Source: Zygnema cylindricum (taxonomy: Eukaryota; Streptophyta; Zygnematophyceae; Zygnematales; Zygnemataceae). From it: a stretch of 64,000 bases of DNA. The stretch lies in NCBI GenBank assembly GCA_037447655.1, contig JBBHKE010002855.1:159001-223000 (forward strand), read 5' to 3'. Below are positions 45,594-56,657 of the stretch, piece after piece (position 1 is the stretch's first letter; each line of letters starts with the position of its first letter). The position numbers and the translations under genes are program-made. The notes under the pieces are model-generated. The model searched no databases and was not told the origin of the DNA. It saw only the letters and a list, made by a program, of their open reading frames with translations.

Positions 45594-46598
45594 TGTTGAA
45601 ATCACTAGATTTATAGAGTATTTTCTAGGTCTAAATAGCTTAGTAGAAAAAGAAAAAAAAAAGCGCAAGCAATTTGCCTCAACCTCTTTCTTGTATCCCC
45701 CATACTTGTTGTAGTCACTAAACGAGAGAGAGTGTAGTGGAGCCATGGCTGCCTCTGCTCCATATGCAAGACTATAGAGTGACATAAGTCACTTGCAAGA
45801 GGTTGAGTCCGGCAGGACTCAAACCTCCAACCGGCAGAGCGAGGCGTAGCCGTTAGTTCTAACCGGTCTGTCGTTGGAGTTCGTTACAATACATAAGGTG
45901 TGATAATTACTTAAACTATGTTATAATATTTAAACTGATTAGCGGAATTACGAATGAAAGGACATAGAAGTAGTTAATATTTAGTGCGAACATGATCCTG
46001 CACGAAACAAATGAATCGGACATTTGTTTCGACGGCTTACATTTAATGTCGATGTTCGATCCAACAACACATATCGCCACCGAGATCACGGAATGGTCAC
46101 TTTGACCTTTTAGGACAAGGCATGACATGGCGCTACGTGGAGAGATAATATTTGGTCGCGAGAAAAAACTGGAGAACATCAGGACGAGTAAAATGTGGAC
46201 AACCATCCACTCAATGGCCTTGTCGTACACAGGCCGTACAAAAAGGACGTCGGCCGTAGTACCTTTCTATAATATACAGTTATTTGATTGGGTCGTAATG
46301 TAGTGGATAGAGGTTGTGCGAGGGAAGTAGGACTTAGCTTATTTTTAGAAGACAGTACCTCTCTCTTTGAAAGTTTGTAAAAATTGGCATCTTTGCCACC
46401 TCATAACTTATGGGATGGTTGGCTGTTTTCAGTGAATTTTTTTGCTACGCACTCAGGGTAGTCTAGACTAAAGAAGGGTGCAGTTCGATTGTCAACTTGT
46501 TTGCTTAGGCAGGGGTGGTTGTGGCTGAAAGTGGGTTAGTTAAAAACTACCTAGAGGCTTCTTGAATTTTGTAGTCCAATAGACGACAGAGAATTGCA
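45594..46598 (+). repeat. copia D LTR shared by two element bodies
   Basis: 1005-bp LTR, TGTTGAAATCACTAG...GAATTGCA. The left side has a polypurine tract (making it a 3' LTR) and the right side has a PBS and gag start (making it a 5' LTR). The gag start codon is ATA here. Confidence 0.88.
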
Positions 46599-46677
46599 GG
46601 TTATGGGCCAACCTTCTAGGGTGCCCTCCTTAAACGGATCTAGGTTCATCTATTGGGAAGCCATGATGACATGGGCT
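46599..46677 (+). pseudogene. gag: PBS and first codons of a second copia body
   Basis: GGTTATGGGCCAACC (14 of 15 matches to the half-tRNA PBS), followed by gag sequence equivalent to RVPSLNGSRFIYWEAMMT. Cut at 46677 by the C4 LTR end. Confidence 0.8.
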
Positions 46678-46987
46678 TGCAATTTTGTGTCCTCCATTGG
46701 ACTACAGAATACAGGAAGCCTCTAGATAGTATTTAACTAACCCACTTTAAGCCATGAACACTTCTGCCCAAGAAGGCAAACTGACAATTTGACTGCACCC
46801 CTATGTAGCGTGGACTCCCCTGAGTCCGTAGCAAAAAGAATCACTGAAAACGGCCAACCAAGCGATAAGTTATGAGCCGGCAAAAATGCCAATTTATACA
46901 AAGCTCTCTTAGAGAGAGGTGTCTGTCTACCAAATATTTCCTAAGTCCTAAATCCCTCTCACAACCCCTATCTACTAAAGTACGAAC
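46678..46987 (-). repeat. Remnant of the 3' LTR of copia C4
   Basis: U5-side third of an LTR, TGCAATTTTGTGTCCTCC at the left end. It breaks off at ACGAACCCA, where RNase H coding sequence begins. Confidence 0.8.
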
Positions 46988-46989
46988 CC

Positions 46990-49785
46990 ATACCCAGAAG
47001 TATATCTTCTCGTAGGTGCATCCTCATAACTACAATCACTCTAAGTAGTGATGTCAGTGTGCTCCCCTCCCAAATGCAACCGTAAATCCCTTTTTCCCAC
47101 TTGATATCTCATGACTCTCTTGGTTGCCTACCATTCTCTCTTCTTAGGATCATTTAGACTCCTACTGATAACTCCAACTGCTGCCGCTGTGTCCGGCCTA
47201 GTATAGTTCATAAAGTAGATTAAGCTTTCTAGAACCTGCCTGTAACAAATAGACTTTATAAACTACATTTGTTCAGGACTCATCTGATCATCTTAGAATA
47301 TAACTCCTCTTTCTGCACTCCCATCACTTACTTTCTTCAAGTCCATGGGAGTGGTAGAATTGTTTGCCTTTCCATGTGTAATTTTTCCAGCATATTTTCT
47401 ATAACTTCTTTCTGAGTAAGTCTGATAATCCGTTCCCACTATCACATTCCATTTGAATTCACATGATGTATTTTGCTTCACCTAAATCATTTATGTCAAA
47501 TCTGCTTCTAAGATCTTTCTTTAGCTTATTGATCTTTTCCAAAGACTTACTTAACACCAGCAAATCATCCACATAAATTGCAATGAAAAGAACACCATTC
47601 TCATCTTCAAACATATAGATGGAATGGTGAAAACTGTTCTTGATATATCTTAGACCGGTGAGAAACTCATCTAGTTTCTTATTCCATTGTCTAGGAGTCT
47701 GCTTTAGTCTATATAAGGTCTTTATCAGTCGGGAGATTTCACTCTCCTCTGTTTCCTCTACAAACCCCTCTGGTTGCCGCATAAAGATATCTTTCTCTAG
47801 CTCACCATTGAGGAAGGCGGTCTTAATAATTATGTGGTGTATTTTAATGTCTTGCGCTGCCGCTTTACTGTGGAGAATCCTTACTGATCGGAACCGAACC
47901 ACCGGAGCAAAAGTCTCCTTATAATCTATCTCTTCTTTTTGGGTTAACCATTTTGCTACCAACCGAGCCTTATATCTCTGAATGGAATTATCTGGATTCA
48001 GTTTCAGTTTAAACACCCATTTACACCCAATCAGTTTTTTGTCCGGATGATAGTCCACTAGCTCCACGTATTTTCTTCTATAATGGAGGCCATCATATCA
48101 TTTACGGCTCTAACCCATCTGTCTTTCTCCGGCCAGTTCATTTCTTCCATGCATGATTGAGGCTCATCAGGGTGAGATAGGTTAGTTACCTTGTGAGCGG
48201 CCTGTTTTTTCTGTAGCCTTATGCTGCTTCTTCGTCTTCCGTCAAAGTTTGAAGCAGGAATGGTGGGAAATCTTGGGTTCCTCCTCACTAGCTTATCAGC
48301 TCCCGTATCCATGGACGCCGGTTCGGACTCCTCCTCCTTTGTCTCTTCGGAGTGTATAGGGATGTGGGGAGATTACGATATATCTCCCATATTTGGCATC
48401 TCCCCAAAATCTGCAATCAATTTTTCACTAATGTCTTTTTCGGGAAAATCCGAGTCATCCTCACTCTCAAACTCAAAAGTGACTCTTATTTTCTTGGTAT
48501 ATTTGAAAGGATCAAATGACTTCACTTCATCCTTGATAACTAGGTGTTTTACCAGAATGATATCTTGTTTTGCTAAGTCATAGTTTGTATATCCCTTGAC
48601 TTCCTCATCATATCCCACAAAGTATCCAGGTTTCTCTTTGGCATCTAGTTTCTATTTTTTCCTATCTGTATTAAGACTATAAACTTGACTATCGAATACT
48701 TTCAGCTGAGAGACAACTAGTTTTCTTCCAACCGATCTCTCATAAGGGGTCATTGCTTTCACAGCTTAAGTAAGGACTCTCTTTAGCAAAGTTCATAGTT
48801 TTTTCCCAAAACTTTTTTCTTACCTTGTTGTCGGCCAGCATAGTACGTACACTATCTCGTAGAGTCCGGTTCAACCTCTCACCTACCCCTTTTGTTTTGG
48901 ATTATACGGTACAGTTTTCTAATGCTGAAATCCCTCATCCCTAAACTATTCCTCAAACTGGTTAGAGGTATATTCTCCTCTATTATCACTCTTTATCCTT
49001 TTAATGGGGGTTTCGTGCAACTTCTCACTCTAGGCTTTGTATTCTTTGAAGTAAGTTGGTTCTTCAGACTTTATTTTAGGAAGTAGACTTTAGAGTATCT
49101 AGACCAGTCATTGGTGATTCTTATCATATACCTCTTTCCTCCGACCGAAGGTACTTTTGCCGGTCCCCAGATATCTGTGTGGACCAGATCTACTACTTTC
49201 TCACCTCTATTTGTGGCGGTTTTGGGAAAAGGGAGTATACGAGCCTTCCCTTGGGCATTGCTACTACAATCATCCATATTTTCATTGTTCCCAAACTAAA
49301 TCCTTTCAACTACCCCAAGCTTCTTCATTTCCCTCAACTTATCAAAATGCACATGTCCCAACCGCTTATGCCACATCATCATGTTCGGGACACCAACATA
49401 ATAAGCATTATTTTTTTTATTACTCACTTTAAGCCTAAACATTCTTTGGCTACCCTTATCCGTTGTGAAGTAGACTTCATCCCCATACTTAGCTGTAAAG
49501 ACTCCCTTTCTAGTGAAGGTATTCAAATTCTTTATCATCTAATACAGACATAAAGACAAGATTTTGCTCGGCTGAGGAATGTAGAGTACATCTGAGAAAC
49601 CCTTTACAAAGACTTTGAAATGTACCAATCCCACTAGATCTGTAGTAATTACTCTCCCCTCCCCATACTCTATCGCTAAAGTATGGATCTTTCTTAGCTT
49701 AGTGAAGAGGTGTCTGTCAAAACACATATGCATAGATGCACCTGAGTCGATGATCCAAACTTTTTGTAAAGCTTCTCGAATGGCT
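46990..49785 (-). pseudogene. pol: copia C4 protease-integrase-RT-RNase H, broken
   Basis: Minus strand. Protease region at about 49760 (IIDSGASMHMCFD, active site kept). Integrase pieces: WHKRLGHVHFDKL, AQGKARILPFPKTA, VHTDIWGPAKV and ITNDWSRYSKVYFLK; the later core lies in stop-rich sequence (49070-48640). RT is the best part, open from 48067 to 47459, with KKLIGCKWVFKLKL, FAPVVRFRSVRIL and AIYVDDLLVLSKSL. RNase H is represented only by the stretch near 47040-46990 (YEDAPTRRYTSG in translation). Numerous frameshifts. Confidence 0.88.
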
Positions 49786-49924
49786 CCAAGGGTAAACTTT
49801 TATTTTTGAGGGATCTCCTTCTCCTCCAGGTTCTCGTCAAAAAGGAGCTCCTCGTCCTCCTCGTTGGAGGACTTGTCCTCCTTGGTCTCTCTTTTCACTT
49901 GTGTGACCACCACTGCCTTTTTTT

Positions 49925-50898
49925 TCCCTCCGCAAGAACACCCTCCATGGTTCTCTTCGAGCCTCAGCTCCGACAGCTTGATGCAATCCGCAATGAAGTG
50001 TCCCGACTTTTTGCAAAACTAACAATGACCCTTTGGGGGCTTTGGTCCTCCACAGTGATATGTCTCTCCTTTGAAACCGCTGTGCGGGTTCCTCGAATCC
50101 TTCCCCCACTGTTCCGTTGCAGTAGCTAGAGCTTGAATTCTCTTTCCTCCTCTCCCAATCTCGATAGTGTTCTCTTGTACAAGTATCATACGGACCACTA
50201 TGTTTTACTTTCAACAACTGTCATCCATTTCCTACACTGCTTACACTATGTTCTCATATTCATTGGGCAACTTCATGATTGACTTACATCTTTATTGTAC
50301 CTGTCCACCTAGCACTTTCCATCTCCATAAACAAGCAAAAGAGATCAATATAGTTGTCTAACATTTTTCCCCCGTTGTTAGTGTAATCCTCTAGTCTTTT
50401 TTTAGCCAGCTGGCGTTTTTGAATGGTATCAACTTTATAGATCTCCACTAAAGTTTCCCTCAACTCCTTCGCCTTGAGGATGTGAAGATGGGAGGTTGCC
50501 AGAGCTTGAGTAAGGTGTGTGAGAATGTAATGTCTGGCAGCCATGTTTGTGTATTCCCACATTTGAATATCGTTTTCCTCGGTCTTTACGGCTGTCACTC
50601 CGGTTGCCGTAGCAATACGAGTGAGAGGTGTCCCCATCCTTTTCCCTTTTTCGGACACGGTGCTATCCCCATCGTCTGCCTTCTCCGATGGAGCAAATGC
50701 AGCTACATAAAACCTCACTCCACCTAACCTTGGTGGTGTTCCTTGAGGTGGACGTTTCACTTGTCTACTAACGATACCCCAGTATCGTTTTTCACACAAA
50801 TCCCTTGTCATCATGGCCTCCAAATAGATGAACCCAGATTCGTTGAAGATGGGCACCCTAGAGGGTGGGCCCATAACCTGCAATTCTGTGTCCCCCAT
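49925..50898 (-). pseudogene. gag: copia C4 gag, broken
   Basis: Minus-strand gag starting at the ATG at 50898, 20 bp inside the LTR (MGDTEL), then across the PBS (QVMGPPSRVPIFNESGFIYL). Open for 204 codons to about 50284, including NMAARHYILTHLTQALATSH and EIYKVDTIQKRQLAKKRL. A frameshift follows. The zinc knuckle near 50030 has a stop between its first two Cys (C-stop-FCKKSGHFIADC). Confidence 0.88.
50864..50878 (-). other. Half-tRNA primer-binding site of copia C4
   Basis: Minus strand GGTTATGGGCCCACC, a perfect 15-base complement of the anticodon arm of initiator tRNA-Met, abutting the LTR. Confidence 0.85.
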
Positions 50899-51880
50899 TG
50901 GACTATAGAATTCAGAAAGCCTTAAGATAGTTTTCGACTAACCCTTCCTCAACTAGGACCATTGCTACTCAAGCAAGCAAATAGACAATGTGAGTCCATC
51001 CCTGTGCAGTGTAGACCCCCTTGAGCCCACAACAAAAAAAATCACCGAAATCACCTAACTAGGCAATTAATTATAAAGTCGCAAAGATGCCTATATTTAT
51101 ACAAGCTTGTTGGGAGAGAGGCAGTACCTTCTAAATCCCCTAAGTCCTATACCCCTCTCAGAACCCGTATTTACTGATATACGAAAAAATCAGAAGACTG
51201 TACACTACAAAAAGGTACAATGGCTGGTGTCGTTTCAATACGGCTTGTGTACGACAAGGCCATGGAGTGGACGCCTGTCTCCTCCGGACTTGTCTACATG
51301 CTCTCGGGATTCCTTCTTCCCAATGCTATCTTGCCATGTGGCGCCAAGTCATGTCATGCCCGAAAACCGCCAGAGCGTCTATTCCGGGATATCGACAATA
51401 ATGCATGTCGTCGGATCCAAACCGACTTTTAATATTAGACGTCGAAACAAATGTATGATACCTTTGTTTTGCACGGATTCATGATCGCGCTATATGTTAA
51501 CTAGCCTCTATGTTTTCTATCCGTAATTCTATTAATCGGATTAGAGTTCTAAAACATTGTTTAAATAAAAGTCAAACCTTATGTAGTATAACGAACTCTT
51601 ACGACAGTTTGATTAAAGTTGACGGCTACGCCTCGCTCTGCTGAACGGAGGTTTGAGTCCTGCCGGACTCAACCCTTTTATTAAAAGTGACTTATGTCAC
51701 TCTATAGTCTTGCCTGTGTAGCAGAGGTAGCCATGGCTCCACCACTCTCCTTCACCTTTAGTGATTACAACTAGTATGGGGGCTAGAGAGAGAAGGTGGA
51801 GGCACGCTGCATGTGCTCCTGCACTTTTTATTAGTCTACTCAGACCTAGAAAATACTCCTTAAATATTGTGGTTTCAACA
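50879..51880 (-). repeat. 5' LTR of copia C4
   Basis: 1002 bp. On minus TGTTGAAACCACAAT...GAATTGCA. Contains the hairpin GAGTCCTGCCGGACTC at about 51655-51670 with the T-arm-like GGTTTGAGTCC. Confidence 0.92.
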
Positions 51881-52853
51881 CGCATAACTATTTTGCGAGT
51901 TTCTTTTTATTTATACACAAAGATAATTTTGTCCGTTTCTATTTCTTTTCATTCATACAGAGGATAATTTGTCTGTTACATTTATTTGTATGTTGCTGCT
52001 TTTTTTTCTTTATACACATAAAATATTTGTCCATTCAATGTGTTTTTTTTAGTATAAGGTGTTGCACGTTAAAATTGAGAACTTTTTTTTAGCTATCATC
52101 AGTGTTGTGTACTGTTCGAAGTCGAAAACGATATATTGGAATATTTTAATATCTGAATATGGAAAAGTCAAATATTTACGGGCTTTGCTGTCAAATATCA
52201 ATGCCACAATATTGTTGAAGTTGACGGTTACATTTTTGAAAATGGGTATTCTAGTTTTACAAAATGAATGAAAATTATCGAAAGTACAAATGTACAAAGT
52301 GTGTGTGATGTAAAAATATTGGTGATGTTTTGATATCTCTGTATTGCAATTATCGGGAATTGTCGATATATCAATTATCGAGACCAATAAAAATAGTGCA
52401 AAAATGCAAAGAATTGATTTTAAACAAAACTAGTTTGATATGCAACATTAGCGATCATGATCCCAAAGTTATCATGATTTTTCCTCGTCTTTATCAGTGG
52501 AAATCAAATTTGAGTGCGCTTCTACGTGGCGATGCACTCAATATCACAAGTTTATGCCTTTATTTGACACTTATTCAGTACGTCTATACGAAATAATCAG
52601 CACTTTTAGTAACACATTTTGTACACCATACTATTCCAAATGACCATAAATGAGAGTTATTAACGCTAATTAGCCAGTTACTTAATTAACGTAAAAAAAA
52701 CAATTAGTGTTATTGACTCTATTTCAGGTTCAAGGGTAAAAATTTGGGGCGTTGAATTAACGTTATTAACTTTAATAGCGATTAAAGGTGTACTCTACGA
52801 TTGCTGTGGACGTACTCGTACCGTTAATTCCACTATGAACCTCAAGTTTACAC
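51881..52853. other. AT-rich spacer without a recognised gene
   Basis: Two short plus-strand open stretches, 52059-52271 and 52330-52596, have no family I can identify, and the minus strand is also partly open, which is expected by chance at this base composition. An imperfect inverted repeat around AACGCTAATTAG (52667) and CAATTAGTGTTATT (52701) could be a hairpin or a small terminal-repeat remnant. Confidence 0.4.
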
Positions 52854-53817
52854 TGTTGTTCTGAGACAACAGCCGGAACTGAAGACAATGAGGATGTCGG
52901 TGTAGTCATCTCGGAACCAAACCAAGCAAGAAACTTTCACAAAAACCAGTCTGAAAATACGACAACTTCAACAGTTTATAAAAACCAAATCAACAAAATA
53001 GCTCTGCAAATATACCACAATGTAGATAATATAAAGATAAACACACACACAAAATTTCAAGTAATTTTGCCCACAAATTTGTGAGATATTCACAGGTAAA
53101 AATGCCAAAAATAGGCTATACAGTTTTTGACTACAAAATGTTCATTCCTACAAAGTTGTCTAAGTCCTACTAATATATATACTGAAGCATATGCTGCTAA
53201 GCGTACGAAGGCATACCAGCCGTACAATAAATACCTACGGCTCGAACCGAACAAGTTACGCCATATAAAAAGATTGCTTTAATAATCAGCTAACCACACT
53301 AAGACAAAAATCTACTTAACTAGATATATACAAAGGGGTAAGATTCTGTATGCCACGTCATTTGTTGTGTATGTGATTTACACGGACCAGCATTTGTTGG
53401 CGGTCTCCGTCCGCCGTGTACATATTAGATTCGGCACCGTAGAAAAATCTATTTACAAAGGAGTCGGATTTTGTATGCCACATCATTTATCGTGTATGTG
53501 GTTCACACGGACCTGCATTTGTTGGCGGTCTTCGTTCGTTGGGTACATATTAGATTCGGCACCGTAGAAAAATCTCCATGTGCCATTTCGTCCTCAAGTG
53601 TATCCATGCACCAACAACCGGATATTCTGGAGTGTCTTCTTTCTTGTAGTGACTTCTGTCTCGAGAGTGTATACAAAGGTGTACTCCCTACCGATCTTGT
53701 GGAACATCAATTCTGGTGTGTAATAACCAAACTTACAACCAAACATATGCTAAGTCGTGAAACTCTCTCTCCCTCACACTGGAGGCATAGAGAGGACTAA
53801 AGCTTTCCAAAAGAACA
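52854..53817 (-). repeat. Solo LTR of an F-type copia element
   Basis: 964 bp, TG...CA ends, flanked by a perfect 5-bp duplication TACAC (52849-52853 and 53818-53822). On minus it begins TGTTCTTTTGGAAAGCTTT, like the F LTR at 58097 (TGTTTTTGGAAAGCTTTC), and ends CTCAGAACAACA, like the F end GAACAGCA. Near its end the minus strand encodes an LTR-borne gag start, ATG ACT ACA CCG..., giving MTTPTSSLSSVPAVVSEQQ, parallel to F's MSTSTTIVAPPPAPVVLEQQ. No internal region remains. Confidence 0.85.
53325..53574. repeat. 125-bp tandem duplication inside the F-type solo LTR
   Basis: Two adjacent units (53325-53449 and 53450-53574), each ending ATTAGATTCGGCACCGTAG followed by AAAAATC. They differ at a modest number of positions. 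Confidence 0.9.
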
Positions 53818-53822
53818 TACAC

Positions 53823-54598
53823 AACGTTCACTGTGACCTAATGTTGCGGTAGCCAATCAACGGACTATGAAGTACAAACAGGTACTGCACAATATTATCT
53901 ACGATTAAAACCCTAGCTGTTTACTTTTTTAGTATAAATGTGTCGGTGAATTCCTTTAAAATCTTTGCCGACACATTTATCATCGTGTCCAAAATGTCTT
54001 GAGTCAGAAAAAGTCGACAATTCAATGAAATACATATGACGACAGATTCGATGCAATATCTCGCCGAATCCAGAGCTAACCGTATTTGTTCAACTGAATT
54101 AGCGGACGCCGGAGTTCCTAGTGGGTGTTTCGGATATCGAAAAGTTTTTGCCGCATTTCCAGTCTTTTTATACTCTGTCATATAGCGAAGTGTCCCTTCG
54201 CCAATCACGTTTTCCAACAAATTTCTTGATTTGAATTTCAAACGTTTATTTTTTCTGTGTCATTTTTGTACACGAGCCTTTTTGGTTTTGTCCACGTTGC
54301 CCAACGGATATATTTTTTGCTTTGTCGATTTGTATTCAAACGATTGTTTTTTCCTAGGTGTTTCTGTGCACGCGCTTTTTTTGTATTTTTTATTTCGTCC
54401 CTTATAATTTTTTTGCAAAGTCGTATGCAACCATAGATGTCCCATGCGCGTAACACACACGGATTAAACTAACGATTACTACGTAAAGTGAGCATCAAAC
54501 GATTTTGGAATTTTTAAAATTCGTACTTTATCTTGACGTTCAAATTTCAAATTTTTAAAATATTCAATACCTCAAAAAAGTGAAAGTGCAACGAAATA
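53823..54598. other. Spacer with unassigned minus-strand open stretches
   Basis: Minus strand 54241-53921 is open for 106 codons (starting MKFKSRNLLENVIGEGTLRY), and 54456-54238 for 72 lysine-rich codons just upstream. I recognise no family. Could be a decayed gene or element; could be chance. Confidence 0.25.
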
Positions 54599-54782
54599 GC
54601 GGCGAGGCAGCCTCGTCGCTGAGCCAGTAAGCAGATTGTCGTCACTATACAAGCGACCAGACTGCCTCGTCGCTGAACCAACGACCAGACTGCCTGGTTG
54701 CTAGACCAACGACCAAACTGCTTACAGCTAACAAACTGCATGGATGCTAAACTAGCGACCAAACTGCCTTGTCGTTGGTACA
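54599..54782. repeat. Degenerate minisatellite, about 28-bp unit
   Basis: About six diverged copies of CGACCAGACTGCCTCGTCGC plus TGAACCAA, with imperfect spacing. It is GC-richer than its surroundings. Confidence 0.6.
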
Positions 54783-55825
54783 ACATCTCCTTGTTAAAAA
54801 ATGTCCACGATAAAAAAAAACATGTCCACAATAAAAAAGACAAAGTTCACATGGAAAAAAAAAAACTTTGTATTAATCTGGTGGATATGGTCCAATTTTT
54901 ATATTAAAAATATGTCAACTCTTTGTAAGCCGTGAATATGTATATATCACCCATATCTCTCTTTACTCCAAATATATGTCTAAGATGTCTTCATCAAACT
55001 CTTTTTCTCCTACCTCTCCTTCTTCTTCCTCCCATGCTACCATTACCTCTTCATAAGTAACATCCTTGGTGTTTTGTAATAAACTTATTGTCCATAGCCT
55101 ATTTCAGCCATGGATTATTCTCGGAAGCAACACAAACTACCCCTTGAAACATCTGTGTTTTATACAACACAGATTACTCCATAACAACCAAAAGCAGCTG
55201 AAACTTCACCGGCATATAGTATATCTTAGATACCTTAAACTCCTATATTTAGAGCCAAATCCACCAAGGCATCCGAAAGATATGTGCTGCAGAGTTTCCC
55301 AAAAACATCTGACAGCTTACCAAACTAACCAGGTAGATTCCTCACATAATTCTAGAGAAACAACAAAACAAAATGAAACTACACACACATATATTTTCTA
55401 GATCATAGAATGTATTCACAAAGTTTCACATCAAAATAACAATGAGAGTGATCACACTAACCGGTCTAAGTTGCAAAAAAACAGTTTGCCATGTCTTTGA
55501 TAAACTCAACTGTGATAATAAAAATAGTCTAAGTCCTACAAGTTATACTCAGAGAGTTTACAACTGAATGTATGGAGGCATACCAATCGTACATTATCTA
55601 CCACCTACTTAAATTAATGTGAGTATACCCGAATAATTCGAGGTATGTCAAAATTAATGAATCTACACTAATAATCTAATTAGCAAAATGATAAATCTCT
55701 GTTTTATAAAATATTTACACCGACACCTCTGCAAATTCTGTATACTAAGCACCAGCTTGCTTATTCACTTGACGACAAGTACACGTAGCAAAACGACATC
55801 ACATACGTACGGTCCACTTGGAAAT
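54783..55825. other. Spacer, no confirmed gene
   Basis: A 26-codon serine-rich reading frame starts at 54976 (MSKMSSSNSFSPTSPSSSSH) and stops at 55056; it resembles the first exon of a plant gene or a gag N-terminus, but nothing downstream supports either. The rest is AT-rich with no recognised feature. Confidence 0.25.
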
Positions 55826-55832
55826 ACATCAT

Positions 55833-55840
55833 TATAAATA
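55833..55840 (+). promoter_or_regulatory. TATA-like box
   Basis: TATAAATA just ahead of the short open frame at 55846. No other promoter evidence. Confidence 0.25.
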
Positions 55841-55845
55841 GTGTG

Positions 55846-56106
55846 CACCCACAAAAATATCGGTGGACGCCGTCTGCAATTCAAATTTATTATGAACTAC
55901 TTTGTCGAAGTATAACCGTACCATCTAAAACTTGTTCGTACCGAAACCGCGTCCTTTGCAATAAATGCGGCTGTCGCAAATATGTTTCGTATGGTCAGCG
56001 TACATTTTCAATCACTTCAAATTATTCACATCGGATTGTTTTGCTATCCGCCGTCCATTTCCCATCGCAATCCGCACCACTAATTTTGTTCCTTACGTCC
56101 TTTTAA
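55846..56106 (+). other. Short Cys-containing open stretch, unknown
   Basis: About 87 codons. The middle reads CSYRNRVLCNKCGCRKYVSY, with a cysteine spacing that could bind zinc, but I recognise no family and the first codon is uncertain (GTG or an alternative). Possibly a piece of the hAT element whose C-terminal end lies just downstream on the other strand, or chance. Confidence 0.2.
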
Positions 56107-56224
56107 TTTATCCGTACATTTACTCCCCCAATCAATGAACCATGCAAACCTCCAAGCTAAATTTTGTGAGTACTTACGAACTAAATTTTGCGTCGAGTAC
56201 GCACGAAACCTCGCGTACGCATTA

Positions 56225-56650
56225 AACTAACTTTTCCAAAACAACAATGTGATATTGCTAAAGACCCAAACCAAATCATTGGCTCTATCGGTTATTAATC
56301 TGTTCTTTTTCTTAGATTGAATATGGTCGTAGGTTGACTAATTCCTTTCACATGAGCAGGCAACTGTGCACTGGGCAAGGATCCTAATTGCTACTTTTTG
56401 TAAGATAGGGATGACAGCCCCAAGTGCAACCACCACTTCTACTCTGGCATCTGCTTAGCACACATCTTTGTCACCTCCCTCCCAAATATGCCCTCAAAAC
56501 CTTTATAATTAAACAACTCTTTGTAGGCCGCAGCCTGGTCCCCCACATTTGGTAACATCTTATCAAGCATTATTTGAAAACCTTCCATTACTTTCACATT
56601 TGAAAGTTGACCATACGCATCAGTTTAGTACTCGCGATCGAGTACAAAGC
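56225..56650 (-). pseudogene. hAT-family transposase C-terminal remnant
   Basis: Minus strand. KVMEGFQIMLDKMLPNVGDQ is followed by YKELFNYKGFEGIFGREVTK, then WWLHLG. After a frameshift the hAT dimerisation motif follows: AVIPILQKVAIRILAQC, then ACSCERN-stop-STYDHIQSKK, then KNRLITDRANDLVWVFSNI. The stop at 56338-56340 (TAG) replaces the invariant Trp of the ERNWS motif. This is a different lineage from the relic at 19680-21149. The upstream part of the transposase is lost at the C5 LTR (56658). Confidence 0.82.
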
Positions 56651-56657
56651 CGACAAC

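Larger units (their letters stand above)
46678..51880 (-). mobile_element. Ty1/copia retrotransposon C4 (minus strand), 3' LTR mostly deleted
   Basis: Minus-strand copia element: complete 5' LTR 50879-51880, perfect half-tRNA PBS, gag, and pol down to the middle of RNase H at about 46990. There it joins a 310-bp remnant of the 3' LTR (46678-46987, U5 side), so the RNase H end, polypurine tract and about 700 bp of LTR were lost in one deletion. It lies inside the gag stub of the D tandem, but the right flank does not resume that gag, so no duplication is visible. Confidence 0.9.

Noticed and set aside
46673-51885. Target-site duplication for C4
   Set aside because: GGGCT and CGCAT do not match, and the interrupted gag does not resume on the right.
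53921-54460. Lysine-rich host gene on the minus strand
   Set aside because: Two adjacent frames and no family resemblance; treated as unassigned.
54976-55056. First exon of a host gene (Ser-rich 26-codon frame followed by GTAAC)
   Set aside because: No downstream exon, domain or promoter could be identified; kept only as a remark within a spacer.
55846-56106. Zinc-finger gene
   Set aside because: Cysteine spacing is suggestive but fits no known family, the start codon is not ATG, and no homologous copy is present in the window.
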